A DNA stretch of 64,000 bases, taken from positions 3,477,501-3,541,500 of the forward strand of contig JADJXG010000001.1 of NCBI GenBank assembly GCA_016715965.1, written 5' to 3'. Shown here piece by piece: positions 36,388 through 45,112 of the stretch. This stretch comes from Saprospiraceae bacterium. GTDB lineage: Bacteria > Bacteroidota > Bacteroidia > Chitinophagales > Saprospiraceae. The notes beneath the pieces were generated by a model that was not told the DNA's origin, searched no databases, and was given only the letters and a program-made list of their open reading frames with translations. Every line of letters begins with the position of its first letter. Positions within the stretch are counted from its first letter, which is position 1. A program made the position numbers and the translations under genes.

Positions 36388-37101
36388 TCAAATAAGCTTC
36401 CGGAGATACATGGATATTGTATTTTGTAAGCCAAAATATAAAGCATCACAGATTAAGGCATGGCCGATAGAAACTTCCAATAAGCCAGGCACTTTTTCCC
36501 TGTAATACTGTAAGTTATCCAAATTCAAATCATGTCCTGCGTTTAACCCGATTCCAAATCTTTGAGCCTCCAATGCCGTCTGGACATGTGTTTTTACAAA
36601 CTCTGACTTATTCTTAATGAATCCATTGCTGTAATCACCCGTGTATAATTCTACACGATCTGTACCGGTTTCATATGCCGATTCAATTAGACCGGGATCA
36701 GGATTTAGAAAGATGGATACCCTAATTCCTTTTTCTTTGAATTTGCCTACTACGCTCTTGAGAAAGTCAAGATGTTTAATTGTGTCCCAACCACTATTTG
36801 AAGTTAGGGCTGTTGGAGGGTCAGGCACCAGGGTAACTTGATGTGGTTGGATTTGAAGAACTTTTTTAATAAATCCAGGGCTCGGAAAACCCTCAATGTT
36901 AAATTCACCCAATATAACTTCCTTTAACTTATCCAGATCGTTCGATCTCACATGTCTTTCATCAGGTCTAGGATGCACTGTTATCCCATGAGCTCCAAAT
37001 TCCTCACAATCTTTTGCCACCTGAACTAAATCAGGTAAATTTGCTCCTCGTGAATTGCGCAACAAAGCTACTTTATTAATATTCACACTTAACTTGCACA
37101 T
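36388..37101 (-). CDS. pdxJ: pyridoxine 5'-phosphate synthase PdxJ
   Basis: 237 residues, the normal size. PdxJ condenses 1-deoxyxylulose 5-phosphate with 3-amino-1-hydroxyacetone phosphate to pyridoxine 5'-phosphate. Landmarks are the start KLSVNINKVALLRNSRG, GAHGITVHPRPDERH (about residues 40-54) and GLNAGHDLNLDN (about 195-206). The frame is open ten codons further, but ATG 37101 (MCKLSVNINK) fits the family. Its start codon lies 2 bp from the start codon of the divergent protease gene. No other vitamin B6 gene lies here. Confidence 0.95.
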   Translation of the reverse strand: MCKLSVNINKVALLRNSRGANLPDLVQVAKDCEEFGAHGITVHPRPDERHVRSNDLDKLKEVILGEFNIEGFPSPGFIKKVLQIQPHQVTLVPDPPTALTSNSGWDTIKHLDFLKSVVGKFKEKGIRVSIFLNPDPGLIESAYETGTDRVELYTGDYSNGFIKNKSEFVKTHVQTALEAQRFGIGLNAGHDLNLDNLQYYREKVPGLLEVSIGHALICDALYFGLQNTISMYLRKLI

Positions 37102-37103
37102 CT

Positions 37104-37997
37104 TTGACTCAATTAGATCATAAAAGTACATTTTATCAGACTATTGCTCTAATAGCATTTGTTTCGACAGGATTTTTACTTTTTCAAGTTTGGAGCTTGA
37201 TTTTTTTGAATAGCCAAGGCTATTCTATGGGGAATTCTCTCCAAGACATTCAAGACATAACCCAAAGTTTAAATATAAAAGGTCTTTTGATTTTACAAAT
37301 TATCAGTCATGTATTTGTTTTAATATTGCCCGCATGGAGTTGGGGCGTACTGTTTGGAATCAAAAGTTTAAATAGCGACAAATCTATTCTTGATTTTAAG
37401 ACCCTAATAATATGTTTGTCAATATTAATGGCTACCTTCCCTTTGGTTGGTTTGACAGCCAAATTAAATCAGCTTATCCCATTACCGGAAATATTTAAAA
37501 TTGCAGAAGATAATGTAAGGTCATTGATGGAAAAACTTCTTTCAGCCAAGGGTATTATGGACCGATTGCTGTTGTTTATCACCATAGCAATTGTACCCGC
37601 AATTAGTGAAGAATGGATGTTTCGAGGAGTTTTGCAAAATCTATTCAAAAATATCTATCACAAAACCTGGTTTTTTGTCGGAATTACAGCACTTTTGTTT
37701 TCAACGTTTCATCTTCAATTTGAAGGTTTTATTCCACGCTTTATACTAGGGATTGTTTTGGGCTTGACCTATGGTTATACGAAGAATTTGATTTATCCCA
37801 TTCTTATCCATTTCGCTTTTAATGGAAGCCAAATATTGGCCCTCTTTGTTTCTGGAAAAGATTGGATGGATGAACAAATAAATCAGGAAGGATTAAATTA
37901 TCTTGATTGGTTCACAGGGATCATTGGCCTAGTCGTTACTGCAACACTGTTATATCACTTACATTCTTCCCGCCAAAAAGATCAAAATGTTAGTTAG
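37104..37997 (+). CDS. CPBP family intramembrane metalloprotease (CAAX protease-like)
   Basis: 297 residues with about eight membrane segments and the three CPBP motifs: EEWMFRG (about residues 166-172), FSTFH (about 195-199) and HFAFN (about 237-241). Bacterial members are glutamic-type intramembrane proteases of mostly unknown substrate. The only start before the first membrane helix is the TTG at 37104: an in-frame stop lies at 37077 and no ATG or GTG intervenes. It overlaps cdsA by 11 nt, so it is translated with phospholipid genes. Confidence 0.88.
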   Translation: MTQLDHKSTFYQTIALIAFVSTGFLLFQVWSLIFLNSQGYSMGNSLQDIQDITQSLNIKGLLILQIISHVFVLILPAWSWGVLFGIKSLNSDKSILDFKTLIICLSILMATFPLVGLTAKLNQLIPLPEIFKIAEDNVRSLMEKLLSAKGIMDRLLLFITIAIVPAISEEWMFRGVLQNLFKNIYHKTWFFVGITALLFSTFHLQFEGFIPRFILGIVLGLTYGYTKNLIYPILIHFAFNGSQILALFVSGKDWMDEQINQEGLNYLDWFTGIIGLVVTATLLYHLHSSRQKDQNVS

Positions 37998-38814
37998 AAC
38001 AGTCACAGGCCTCCTTTTTGGGATTGTAATGATTTTCAGTATTCTTACCAATCTGTGGACTTCTTTAGCCCTGGTGTCCATTATACTAGTAGCTTCATTT
38101 TATGAATTTTCAGTCAACTTTACCAAATCAAGCACAAAAACACAATTTCCTGGAAATCTTTTAGGCATTCTTGCTTTATCATTAATAGCCACGATATTTA
38201 TTTTTAGTATTTTCACAGAATTACTAAAAGATTCAGTTTTAATTGTCACACTTGTATTCAATGTTCTTTTTATTATTTTCTCTTCCATTCAACTAATTCA
38301 GTTTAAAATTTCATCCGAGTATTTCCAATGGTGGATTCCCGCCATTTATATTGGAGCTCCTATCTTAATTGTATCCATGTTTCTTATTTTAAATTATCCT
38401 TCATATCATTTTTGGGTACTCGCAGTGCTTATAGTTATTTGGACAAATGATACAATGGCTTATTTTACAGGCAAGTTGTTTGGAAAAAACAAATTGGCAC
38501 CAAGTATATCCCCTGGAAAAACCATTGAAGGTCTAATCGGTGGAATTGTTTTTGGGATTATCATTGGAGTCTTGTTAAATCAATTCTGGATTCGATCAGA
38601 ATTTTCAATTTTGCAAATGGTTTTATTGAGTTTCATGGTAGGAGTCTTTGGAATTTTAGGTGATCTTTTTGAGTCACAGCTAAAAAGATTGGCAGGGATT
38701 AAAGATAGCGGAAAAATACTTCCGGGACATGGTGGGATGCTTGATCGATTTGACAGCTTCCTTTTCGCAATTCCGCCTGCATTTTTATATATTTGGATCA
38801 ATCAAAATTATTAA
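37987..38814 (+). CDS. cdsA: phosphatidate cytidylyltransferase
   Basis: 275 residues, polytopic. The enzyme makes CDP-diacylglycerol from phosphatidate and CTP. The C-terminal signature is clear: GDLFESQLKRLAGIKDSGK followed by LPGHGGMLDRFDS, preceded by SPGKTIEGLIGG. Start ATG 37987 lies within the end of the protease gene. psd follows after 4 bp. Confidence 0.95.
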   Translation: MLVRTVTGLLFGIVMIFSILTNLWTSLALVSIILVASFYEFSVNFTKSSTKTQFPGNLLGILALSLIATIFIFSIFTELLKDSVLIVTLVFNVLFIIFSSIQLIQFKISSEYFQWWIPAIYIGAPILIVSMFLILNYPSYHFWVLAVLIVIWTNDTMAYFTGKLFGKNKLAPSISPGKTIEGLIGGIVFGIIIGVLLNQFWIRSEFSILQMVLLSFMVGVFGILGDLFESQLKRLAGIKDSGKILPGHGGMLDRFDSFLFAIPPAFLYIWINQNY

Positions 38815-38818
38815 TACA

Positions 38819-39472
38819 ATGGATATACATAAGGAAGGTAAAAATTGGGTTTTCGGATTTCTTTTATTTTATGTTGGAATGGTGTTGTTGCTGTCATGGA
38901 ATGACAGTTTCCTTGCAATTCCCATATCATTGATTCTGGGAGTATTTTTTTTACTGATCTTGAATTTTTTCAGAAATCCGGACCGACCCATATATTCGAA
39001 GGATGATCGCATACTTTATTCTCCGGCAGATGGTAAAATAGTGGTCATTGAAAAGACCTATGAGGATGAATATTTTAAAGATGAGAAAATTCAGATTTCC
39101 ATTTTTATGAATCCATTGAATGTTCATGTCAATCGATATCCCGTAAGTGGTACGGTCATGTATTCCAAATACCATCCAGGAAAATATTTGGTGGCATGGC
39201 ATCCAAAAGCTTCAAAAGAAAATGAAAGAACTACAGTAGTGCTTCGCCGAAAAGATGGAAAAGAAATTTTGATCCGTCAAATTGCTGGCGCTGTCGCCAG
39301 AAGAATCTGCAATTATGCGCAGGAAGGTCAAGCAGTCGAACAAGGCGAAGATCAGGGTTTTATCAAATTTGGCTCAAGAGTGGATCTCTTCCTCCCATTA
39401 AATTCAAGCATAAAAGTTGAAATGAATCAAATTGTTAAGGGCAATATAGACGAGATTGCTCATTTGGATTAA
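38819..39472 (+). CDS. psd: phosphatidylserine decarboxylase proenzyme
   Basis: 217 residues from ATG 38819. Two N-terminal membrane segments precede the catalytic part: SPADGKIVVIE (about 62-72), MNPLNVHVNRYPVSG (about 96-110) and the C-terminal self-cleavage site IKFGSRVDLFLP, where cleavage between Gly and Ser would make the pyruvoyl group. This is the short Bacteroidota form. It converts phosphatidylserine to phosphatidylethanolamine; the phosphatidylserine synthase step between cdsA and psd is not encoded in the window. Confidence 0.95.
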   Translation: MDIHKEGKNWVFGFLLFYVGMVLLLSWNDSFLAIPISLILGVFFLLILNFFRNPDRPIYSKDDRILYSPADGKIVVIEKTYEDEYFKDEKIQISIFMNPLNVHVNRYPVSGTVMYSKYHPGKYLVAWHPKASKENERTTVVLRRKDGKEILIRQIAGAVARRICNYAQEGQAVEQGEDQGFIKFGSRVDLFLPLNSSIKVEMNQIVKGNIDEIAHLD

Positions 39473-39590
39473 ATCCATATTTAATATTTAACTACAATCC
39501 CTTTAATACCAAATCTATATATTTATTGGAATGAGTTTTATTTCAATGTACCCATTTTACATGAGTTAATTATTCCATTCTACCAAAAAA

Positions 39591-39620
39591 TAAACAAGCC
39601 GCTTTTCAGCGGCTCGTTTA
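39591..39620 (-). terminator. intrinsic terminator after the T9SS type A protein gene
   Basis: A 12-bp stem (TAAACGAGCCGC / GCGGCTTGTTTA on the minus strand, one G-U pair) with a 6-nt loop, followed by TTTTTTGG. It may also serve psd from the other strand. Confidence 0.78.
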
Positions 39621-39664
39621 ACTAACATTAATCAGAATAAAACGGGTTATATTAAAAACAGGGA

Positions 39665-42154
39665 TTAATTACTTATGATGAATTTTTTAACCAATGGCCC
39701 AAGGTTGGTTTCCACTCTTAAAAGATAAATACCATCAGCTAGCCCCAAATTGGACAAGCTTATATTTTCAAGCTTGGGTTGAACGATGGTGTTGGAACTT
39801 ATTACCCGGCCATCCACTCCAAGAATACTGTAGCTCTTCATTTCGTTTGAGCCATTGAGAAGAACCATAATCTGATCTTTGGCAGGATTTGGAAAAACCA
39901 ACAATTTATTTAGATCCAATTCTCCGTGATTTTTCTTCTTGTTGATCTCAAGGACAAAAGTCTTATCTTCCAAACGAGATTTTATACCATCTCCATCCAT
40001 CTTGGTAATGTTCCGGAAATAAAATGGTATTTTCAAAGTTTCGTCGTCTCTTCTGAATGGATCAAGATTATCTTCTATAATAAATACAATTATTTCTACT
40101 CCACCTTCTCCACTAGAAGGACTTCCACCAACCCTGGCAAACCCACTTTCCAATCTTCCATCCCAAGGTTTTTCAAACAAGTTAACCGTATTGGCATTTT
40201 GACTAAACCAGCTTTTATGGTAAAATTGAATTTCCAGGGTACTATCGACCACCGCATTCTGATTATAATCCAATTGGTAGGCATAACCAGATAAATTAAT
40301 GGCCGGGTCATTTGAATCGCCTAACCGAACCTCAAAAACTGCCCACTCTCCCTGCACAGCACCCGGAGTCAGATTAACCACCTCAAATGGAAACTCATCT
40401 TTGGGTAAAACCAGATCCGGAATCAAAGAGTGTTCTTTATAAAAATTGGCATCTATCGCATTTAAATCCTCTTCATTGATTATACCGTTACCATCCGTAT
40501 CTGCATGCTTCAAATCGATCGATGAATTAGCTAAATCTTCATCCCAGTCGTCTGCTTTATGAGATCTAAATTCATTACCTGTAAAAATTCTACTTTCTCC
40601 TTCCTTACCCATCTGGTATGCTACATGCAACAAATCATTCATATCCACGCGCCCATTGAAATCAACATCTCCAGGCCAAACACAATCCCCTACACATTGT
40701 CTGATACAATTCTTTTGCTCGTATTCAGTTTCAATATTTAGTTCAGCAGTTACGCACCTTCCATTGGAATTAACGCAATATTCAATTTCAATTGTTTCAG
40801 TTCCGATTGTATTTAATAAAGGTGTGTAAATCAAAGAGTTGTATCCAATAATTGTACTTGTACAACCATTGTTGTAATTTACGACAATAGTATCCCATCC
40901 TGGGTAAAAAGAGATTCTGGGATTGGAAGAACTAAAGTCATAAGCATCTACCGGAATATTATAACTTAGGAGCAAAGGTGTATTTCTTTTGGTTTTGAAC
41001 TGGTAAGTATGATCCGTCATTGGTTCACAATCACCAATCAATAATACCACTGTCGCATATTCGCAAATTCCCTGAGGACAAACTTTATATCTAAATGTTT
41101 GAACACCTTTGTAGTCAGTTTGAGGGGTAAATCTAAATTTGCCTTTGGTATCCAAACGCTCCAAAGTACCTTTTAATCCAACCGTATCATGTATAAGTAT
41201 GGGGTATTTACTGACAATGGGACCCACATCATTATTGCTTACATCAAAACTAAGCTCTTGATTTACAGGGGTAATAAACTTATCCTCTTGAATAATGCTG
41301 TTGGATGGTGGTAGATCAAATATTTCAACATAAACCACGGTGGTATAGCCAGACCCTCCTAATAAAAAGGTATCTTTTCCGAAAATATTTTTGTGTGGTT
41401 GATATTTAAAAGATGGGCCCTGAATCGTCACCTTCCCTTTCTTGGGATTTTGGGTCAAATTAAGATTGTTCAGCGTTAAAGCCATGGTCACGCTGTAGTT
41501 TTCAGCGGTTGAAATTAAAATGGTGTCATTTGTTGCAGACGCAGGATCAACTACATTAATAAAAATCTGATTGGTCTCACAAAGCCCAAGAATATCGCAA
41601 ACCCGATAAGTAATGGTGGATTTACCCACGGAATCCGTCATTGGTGTAAAAGAAACCGTACTATCCGTGAAACTAACAGATTCAAGCCGATGTGCATTTA
41701 CTATTTGAGTAATTTTTATATTATCAGATCCTTGAATACTTGTGGAGTCGTTGAGCAAAGGAAAAACGGTCGTCGAGCCCGCATTCTTATCAATTAGGTA
41801 ATAGTCCTGCCTGGTCTCAAGGTAGGAGTTAACATAACAGAAAATAAAAGAATACCAAACCAATTTATAGGATTGATCATTGGTTGTTCTGGCTTCAACA
41901 ATCACCGTATCAGAACCAATAAAATTTGAATCAGGCTCATAAAAAAGTTCATATTTGCCAGATGAGACAAAATTAAGTGTGATCTTTCCGTTTGAGGATG
42001 AATCAATTAGTTTGGGAAGAAAACAAGGATTTAAAGTTTCTGTTTGGTTGCGGTCTTTGAGAACCTTTACAAGTCTATAACCACTTTGGGCAGTTAAATT
42101 CACTGATATTGAGGAGAATATCAGCAAGTAGATGAAAAATCGTAAAAAACCCAT
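39665..42154 (-). CDS. secreted T9SS type A cargo protein with Ig-like repeats and a dockerin-like segment
   Basis: 829 residues. A signal peptide (1-22) is followed by Ig/cadherin-like repeats of the tandem-95 style (about 25-475, with FTPMTDSVGKSTITYRVCD and FTPQTDYKGVQTFRYKVC as repeat ends), a Cys-rich bridge, a dockerin-like pair of calcium loops (DVDFNGRVDMNDLLHV about 496-511, DTDGNGIINEEDLNAID about 552-568), a cohesin/adhesin-like beta domain (about 590-740), and a T9SS sorting domain (about 752-829: VFPNPAKDQIMVLL ... DGIYLLRVET). It is exported through type IX secretion and anchored or released at the surface. No enzymatic domain is recognisable. Confidence 0.88.
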   Translation of the reverse strand: MGFLRFFIYLLIFSSISVNLTAQSGYRLVKVLKDRNQTETLNPCFLPKLIDSSSNGKITLNFVSSGKYELFYEPDSNFIGSDTVIVEARTTNDQSYKLVWYSFIFCYVNSYLETRQDYYLIDKNAGSTTVFPLLNDSTSIQGSDNIKITQIVNAHRLESVSFTDSTVSFTPMTDSVGKSTITYRVCDILGLCETNQIFINVVDPASATNDTILISTAENYSVTMALTLNNLNLTQNPKKGKVTIQGPSFKYQPHKNIFGKDTFLLGGSGYTTVVYVEIFDLPPSNSIIQEDKFITPVNQELSFDVSNNDVGPIVSKYPILIHDTVGLKGTLERLDTKGKFRFTPQTDYKGVQTFRYKVCPQGICEYATVVLLIGDCEPMTDHTYQFKTKRNTPLLLSYNIPVDAYDFSSSNPRISFYPGWDTIVVNYNNGCTSTIIGYNSLIYTPLLNTIGTETIEIEYCVNSNGRCVTAELNIETEYEQKNCIRQCVGDCVWPGDVDFNGRVDMNDLLHVAYQMGKEGESRIFTGNEFRSHKADDWDEDLANSSIDLKHADTDGNGIINEEDLNAIDANFYKEHSLIPDLVLPKDEFPFEVVNLTPGAVQGEWAVFEVRLGDSNDPAINLSGYAYQLDYNQNAVVDSTLEIQFYHKSWFSQNANTVNLFEKPWDGRLESGFARVGGSPSSGEGGVEIIVFIIEDNLDPFRRDDETLKIPFYFRNITKMDGDGIKSRLEDKTFVLEINKKKNHGELDLNKLLVFPNPAKDQIMVLLNGSNEMKSYSILGVDGRVISSNTIVQPKLENISLSNLGLADGIYLLRVETNLGPLVKKFIISN

Positions 42155-42172
42155 TTATCCCTTGTTTGGAAG

Positions 42173-42202
42173 CAAAGTTACTGGCTTCTTTGATATTTTC
42201 AA
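42173..42202 (-). promoter_or_regulatory. predicted promoter of the T9SS type A protein gene
   Basis: Minus strand: TTG (42202-42200), a 19-nt spacer, TAACTTTG (42180-42173). Both boxes and spacing fit the Bacteroidota consensus, with the ATG about 19 nt after the -7 box. Confidence 0.65.
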
Positions 42203-42241
42203 AATTTATATTTATATTTTTTTATTTAATATAATTAGAAT

Positions 42242-42269
42242 ATTCAATATGTTATGTTAAATATTGAAT
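42242..42269. repeat. inverted repeat in the divergent AT-rich gap
   Basis: Nine-base perfect arms (ATTCAATAT / ATATTGAAT) with a 10-nt loop. The surrounding 42203-42555 contains no gene I can support; a 10-bp palindrome TTTGATCAAA occurs at 42351-42360. The middle of the gap is less AT-rich, so a small RNA cannot be excluded. Confidence 0.4.
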
Positions 42270-42555
42270 TTAAGTACTATATAAATTACAGAAATATTTA
42301 ATATCTAAAAATTAATTCACAAAAAATTAAAACACTACCTCTTTTAATCCTTTGATCAAACGCTTGGAAACTATGTGTTAGAACGCAACGAAAACCCAAA
42401 AGTAGTTAAACCTATGTAAAGAGTAAGCCTGTTTAAATTTATTACCTTGATAATGAGCCTAAAATAGAGAGTTTAAACATCCCATTAAATTTTTAAAAAA
42501 TACTTTCACTACAGAGCAAATCTGTGCTATCCAGTCAGGATAATTAAAAAAATAA

Positions 42556-42563
42556 TACTTTTG
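42556..42563 (+). promoter_or_regulatory. putative -7 box (TACTTTTG) abutting the next start codon
   Basis: TACTTTTG ends only 6 nt before the ATG at 42570. If real, transcription would start at or within a few bases of the ATG, giving a leaderless or nearly leaderless mRNA. No TTG partner is seen. Confidence 0.35.
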
Positions 42564-42569
42564 CTAACA

Positions 42570-44033
42570 ATGACCGAAAGTAAAATTTATCATTTCGTTT
42601 CCAGTCTTAGTTCAGTCCAATTAAACCGACTCAGTCGATATCTGGAGTCTCCTTATTTCAATAGAAATGAAAAATTATTGACTATTTATTACAGGATAGA
42701 ACAACACTTAAAACAAAACGTCAAATCTAAACTGGACAAAAAAGAAATATGGAATCAGATTTATCCCAATGTTCCATTTAGGGATGAAAAATTTCGAAAA
42801 CATTGTTCAGAATTACTCGATCTAGGCGAAGCCTTTCTTGCTCAGCAAGTTTATGATGAAGTAGGTTTATATCAGGCCAATTTTTTATTACAGGCTGTAC
42901 ATCGTCTTCAAATTGAGAGACTGTACAACAGCTCACAATCCAAAGCTGAAATTTTATTAAAGCATCAATCTGATCGAAATCCAGCATATTATTATTACCG
43001 GTATGAAATAGAGAAAAACCTCTATAAATTGAACAATCTCGAAGCTTCGAGGGCCAATAAAACTTCATTGGGTAAGATCAATTTAGACCAAATTGTAAAC
43101 AACCTTGACTATTTCTATATTGCTGAAAAGCTTAAGCATTATTGCAACCTATTAACCTGGAATTTGGTATTTGCAATGGATACAAAATTGCTTTTTATAG
43201 AAGAAATCATTTCAATTGCACGCAACGAAGAATTCAAAGAAATTCCTCCCATTGCTGTCTACCTTAAAATTTATGAAACCTTTGTATACCCAGATGACAT
43301 TCGCTATTACCATGAACTAGAATCTCTCATTGACAAGCATCTTAAAAATTTTCCAAAGGATGAAGCCAAAGAAATTATTGAAGCCGCGATTAATTACAAT
43401 ATCAGAAATTCTAATAAAGGTATTGAATTTCAGAAGCAATTGTTTGAGATTTATAAGAAAGCCTTAGATGAAGAATTGCTTATTGTAAATGATGAATTAT
43501 CTCCATGGACTTTTAAAAATATTATCACAGTCTCATTAAGGTTAAAAGAAATTTCTTGGACGGAAGGTTTCATTAAAGATTTTGCTGACAAATTAAATCC
43601 AAGTTTCAGAGAGAATTCTGTGTTATTCAACACTGCCTTAATACATTATCATAAAAAAGAATATGGTAAAGTGATTCCATTGTTGCAAAAGGTCGCTTAT
43701 GAAGAAATATTTTATGGCTTGGATTCAAAGGCAATATTGATCTCCACATATTTTGAGTTGGATGAAGATTATGCTTTGTCATCACTTTTGGATAGCTTTA
43801 AGAATTTTCTAACCAGAAACAAAGATGTCTCCATTGAAAAGAAAAATGCATATTTAAATCTTGTAAAATATACCAAAAAAATACTTGAAGGTGAACTTTT
43901 ATCCAATGATCAATTGATAAAAATTAAAAATAATATTCTTAGTGAAAGAATTGTTGGAAAAGACTGGCTACTTGAAAAAATTGATGAGCTCATGTACACC
44001 AATTCAACCAAACCAAGAAAAATTAAAAAATAA
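42570..44033 (+). CDS. conserved-looking helical protein of unknown function
   Basis: 487 residues from ATG 42570 (MTESKIYHFVSSLSSVQLNR); a TTG three codons earlier is in frame. The sequence is highly helical and charged, rich in Lys, Glu, Leu and Tyr, with no signal peptide or membrane segment. Its spacing of aromatic and leucine residues resembles TPR-like helical repeats, suggesting a cytoplasmic scaffold, but I do not recognise a family. The stop overlaps the thioesterase start as TAATG, so the two are translationally coupled. It ends in a basic tail (KPRKIKK). Confidence 0.8.
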   Translation: MTESKIYHFVSSLSSVQLNRLSRYLESPYFNRNEKLLTIYYRIEQHLKQNVKSKLDKKEIWNQIYPNVPFRDEKFRKHCSELLDLGEAFLAQQVYDEVGLYQANFLLQAVHRLQIERLYNSSQSKAEILLKHQSDRNPAYYYYRYEIEKNLYKLNNLEASRANKTSLGKINLDQIVNNLDYFYIAEKLKHYCNLLTWNLVFAMDTKLLFIEEIISIARNEEFKEIPPIAVYLKIYETFVYPDDIRYYHELESLIDKHLKNFPKDEAKEIIEAAINYNIRNSNKGIEFQKQLFEIYKKALDEELLIVNDELSPWTFKNIITVSLRLKEISWTEGFIKDFADKLNPSFRENSVLFNTALIHYHKKEYGKVIPLLQKVAYEEIFYGLDSKAILISTYFELDEDYALSSLLDSFKNFLTRNKDVSIEKKNAYLNLVKYTKKILEGELLSNDQLIKIKNNILSERIVGKDWLLEKIDELMYTNSTKPRKIKK

Positions 44034-44518
44034 TGAGTTATAACAAAACACCCGAGAGCAGATTAAGAGTGAGATTTAAAGATTGTGATCCGCTGGGTCA
44101 TCTTTACAATACGCGATTTTTGGAATACATGCTTGAATCCAGAGAAGACCATATCATAGATCATTATGGTTTGAATCTTGAAGAATACGCCAGGGTTCAT
44201 TCAAGAGCATGGATCGTAAGCGCACATCAAATCGTTTATTTAAGAGAGGCCAAACGCAATGAGTTTATTCGAATACGATCTTCACTGATTAATTTAGGCA
44301 AAGATTTTATTGTAAATGAATATCAAATGTGGGATGATGGTATAACAACATTAAAATCCCTTATGTGGACCCATTTTCTACACATCGATTTGAGTATTAA
44401 GAAACTTGCACCTCATAATTCTGAAATGACTGCAAAGTTAGAAAATATACGCACTATAATCGATCAAAATGGGTTTGAAGAAAGGGTAAAATTTCTGAGA
44501 AATAGTGGCTTGCAATAA
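44033..44518 (+). CDS. acyl-CoA thioesterase of the hotdog (4HBT) fold
   Basis: 161 residues with the 4HBT signature RVRFKDCDPLGHLYNTRFLEYM (cut by the fold), where the Asp of DPLGHLYN is the usual catalytic residue. It would hydrolyse short or aromatic acyl-CoAs in the cytoplasm; specificity cannot be told. It overlaps the stop of the helical protein gene by 1 nt and abuts the convergent next gene without any gap. Confidence 0.85.
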   Translation: MSYNKTPESRLRVRFKDCDPLGHLYNTRFLEYMLESREDHIIDHYGLNLEEYARVHSRAWIVSAHQIVYLREAKRNEFIRIRSSLINLGKDFIVNEYQMWDDGITTLKSLMWTHFLHIDLSIKKLAPHNSEMTAKLENIRTIIDQNGFEERVKFLRNSGLQ

Positions 44519-45031
44519 TTATCTCAAATGCTTAAAAGAGTTAAAAAAACGATCAGCATCTTTGTCCAATCGCGAATGGTAATCACAAAAATATTGCAAG
44601 GTCAATAACTGATTGTAATAAGGTATCACCGCAGTTCTAACAACAGAACTGTCTGTATCGTAAAATATTTGAAAAAATTTGCCAGGAATTCCATCAAATT
44701 CCCGGTCGTATTCGAAAGCCAGATTACCAAGATGCAATTGCCCTAATAATTGTTCTTTTATTGTGTTGACCATGTATTCGGTGAGTGAATCCTGTTTTTC
44801 AAAAAAATTAAGCTCTTCGGGATAGGTTGTCAGATTAACCATATAGATTTGAGACTCCTCAGAGCTGACAAAGGATCGAATTTTAACAGTCCCGATTTCC
44901 GACAGAATGCTGTCTGATTTTATCACGGGTTCTCCAGGCATTTCCATCATAAACATGGCCTCTTCATCCCTGATTAGATACCAAGAAGTGAATGCAAAAA
45001 CCAAATGGCTTATGATAAGCAATAACTTCAC
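44519..45031 (-). CDS. small exported or membrane-anchored protein of unknown function
   Basis: 170 residues if it starts at the GTG at 45031 (V/MKLLLIISHLVFAFTSWYLI), which gives a clean signal anchor. The frame opens at a TTG at 45112 but that would place basic residues far before the helix and overlap the lpd promoter. The rest looks like a compact alpha/beta domain ending YFCDYHSRLDKDADRFFNSF. I recognise no family. It is divergent from lpd across 81 bp and converges on the thioesterase with zero spacing. Confidence 0.65.
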   Translation of the reverse strand: MKLLLIISHLVFAFTSWYLIRDEEAMFMMEMPGEPVIKSDSILSEIGTVKIRSFVSSEESQIYMVNLTTYPEELNFFEKQDSLTEYMVNTIKEQLLGQLHLGNLAFEYDREFDGIPGKFFQIFYDTDSSVVRTAVIPYYNQLLTLQYFCDYHSRLDKDADRFFNSFKHLR

Positions 45032-45086
45032 TGTGTCATTTAACGCTCTGACTTGTAAATTGTTATTCTTTACTCTTTTAAACTTA

Positions 45087-45094
45087 TATCTTTG
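45087..45094 (+). promoter_or_regulatory. putative -7 box (TATCTTTG) for lpd
   Basis: TATCTTTG lies 18 nt before the lpd ATG at 45113; a TTG at 45060-45062 is 24 nt upstream, slightly more than ideal. Confidence 0.5.
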
Positions 45095-45112
45095 TTGCCA
45101 AAATTGACACAA

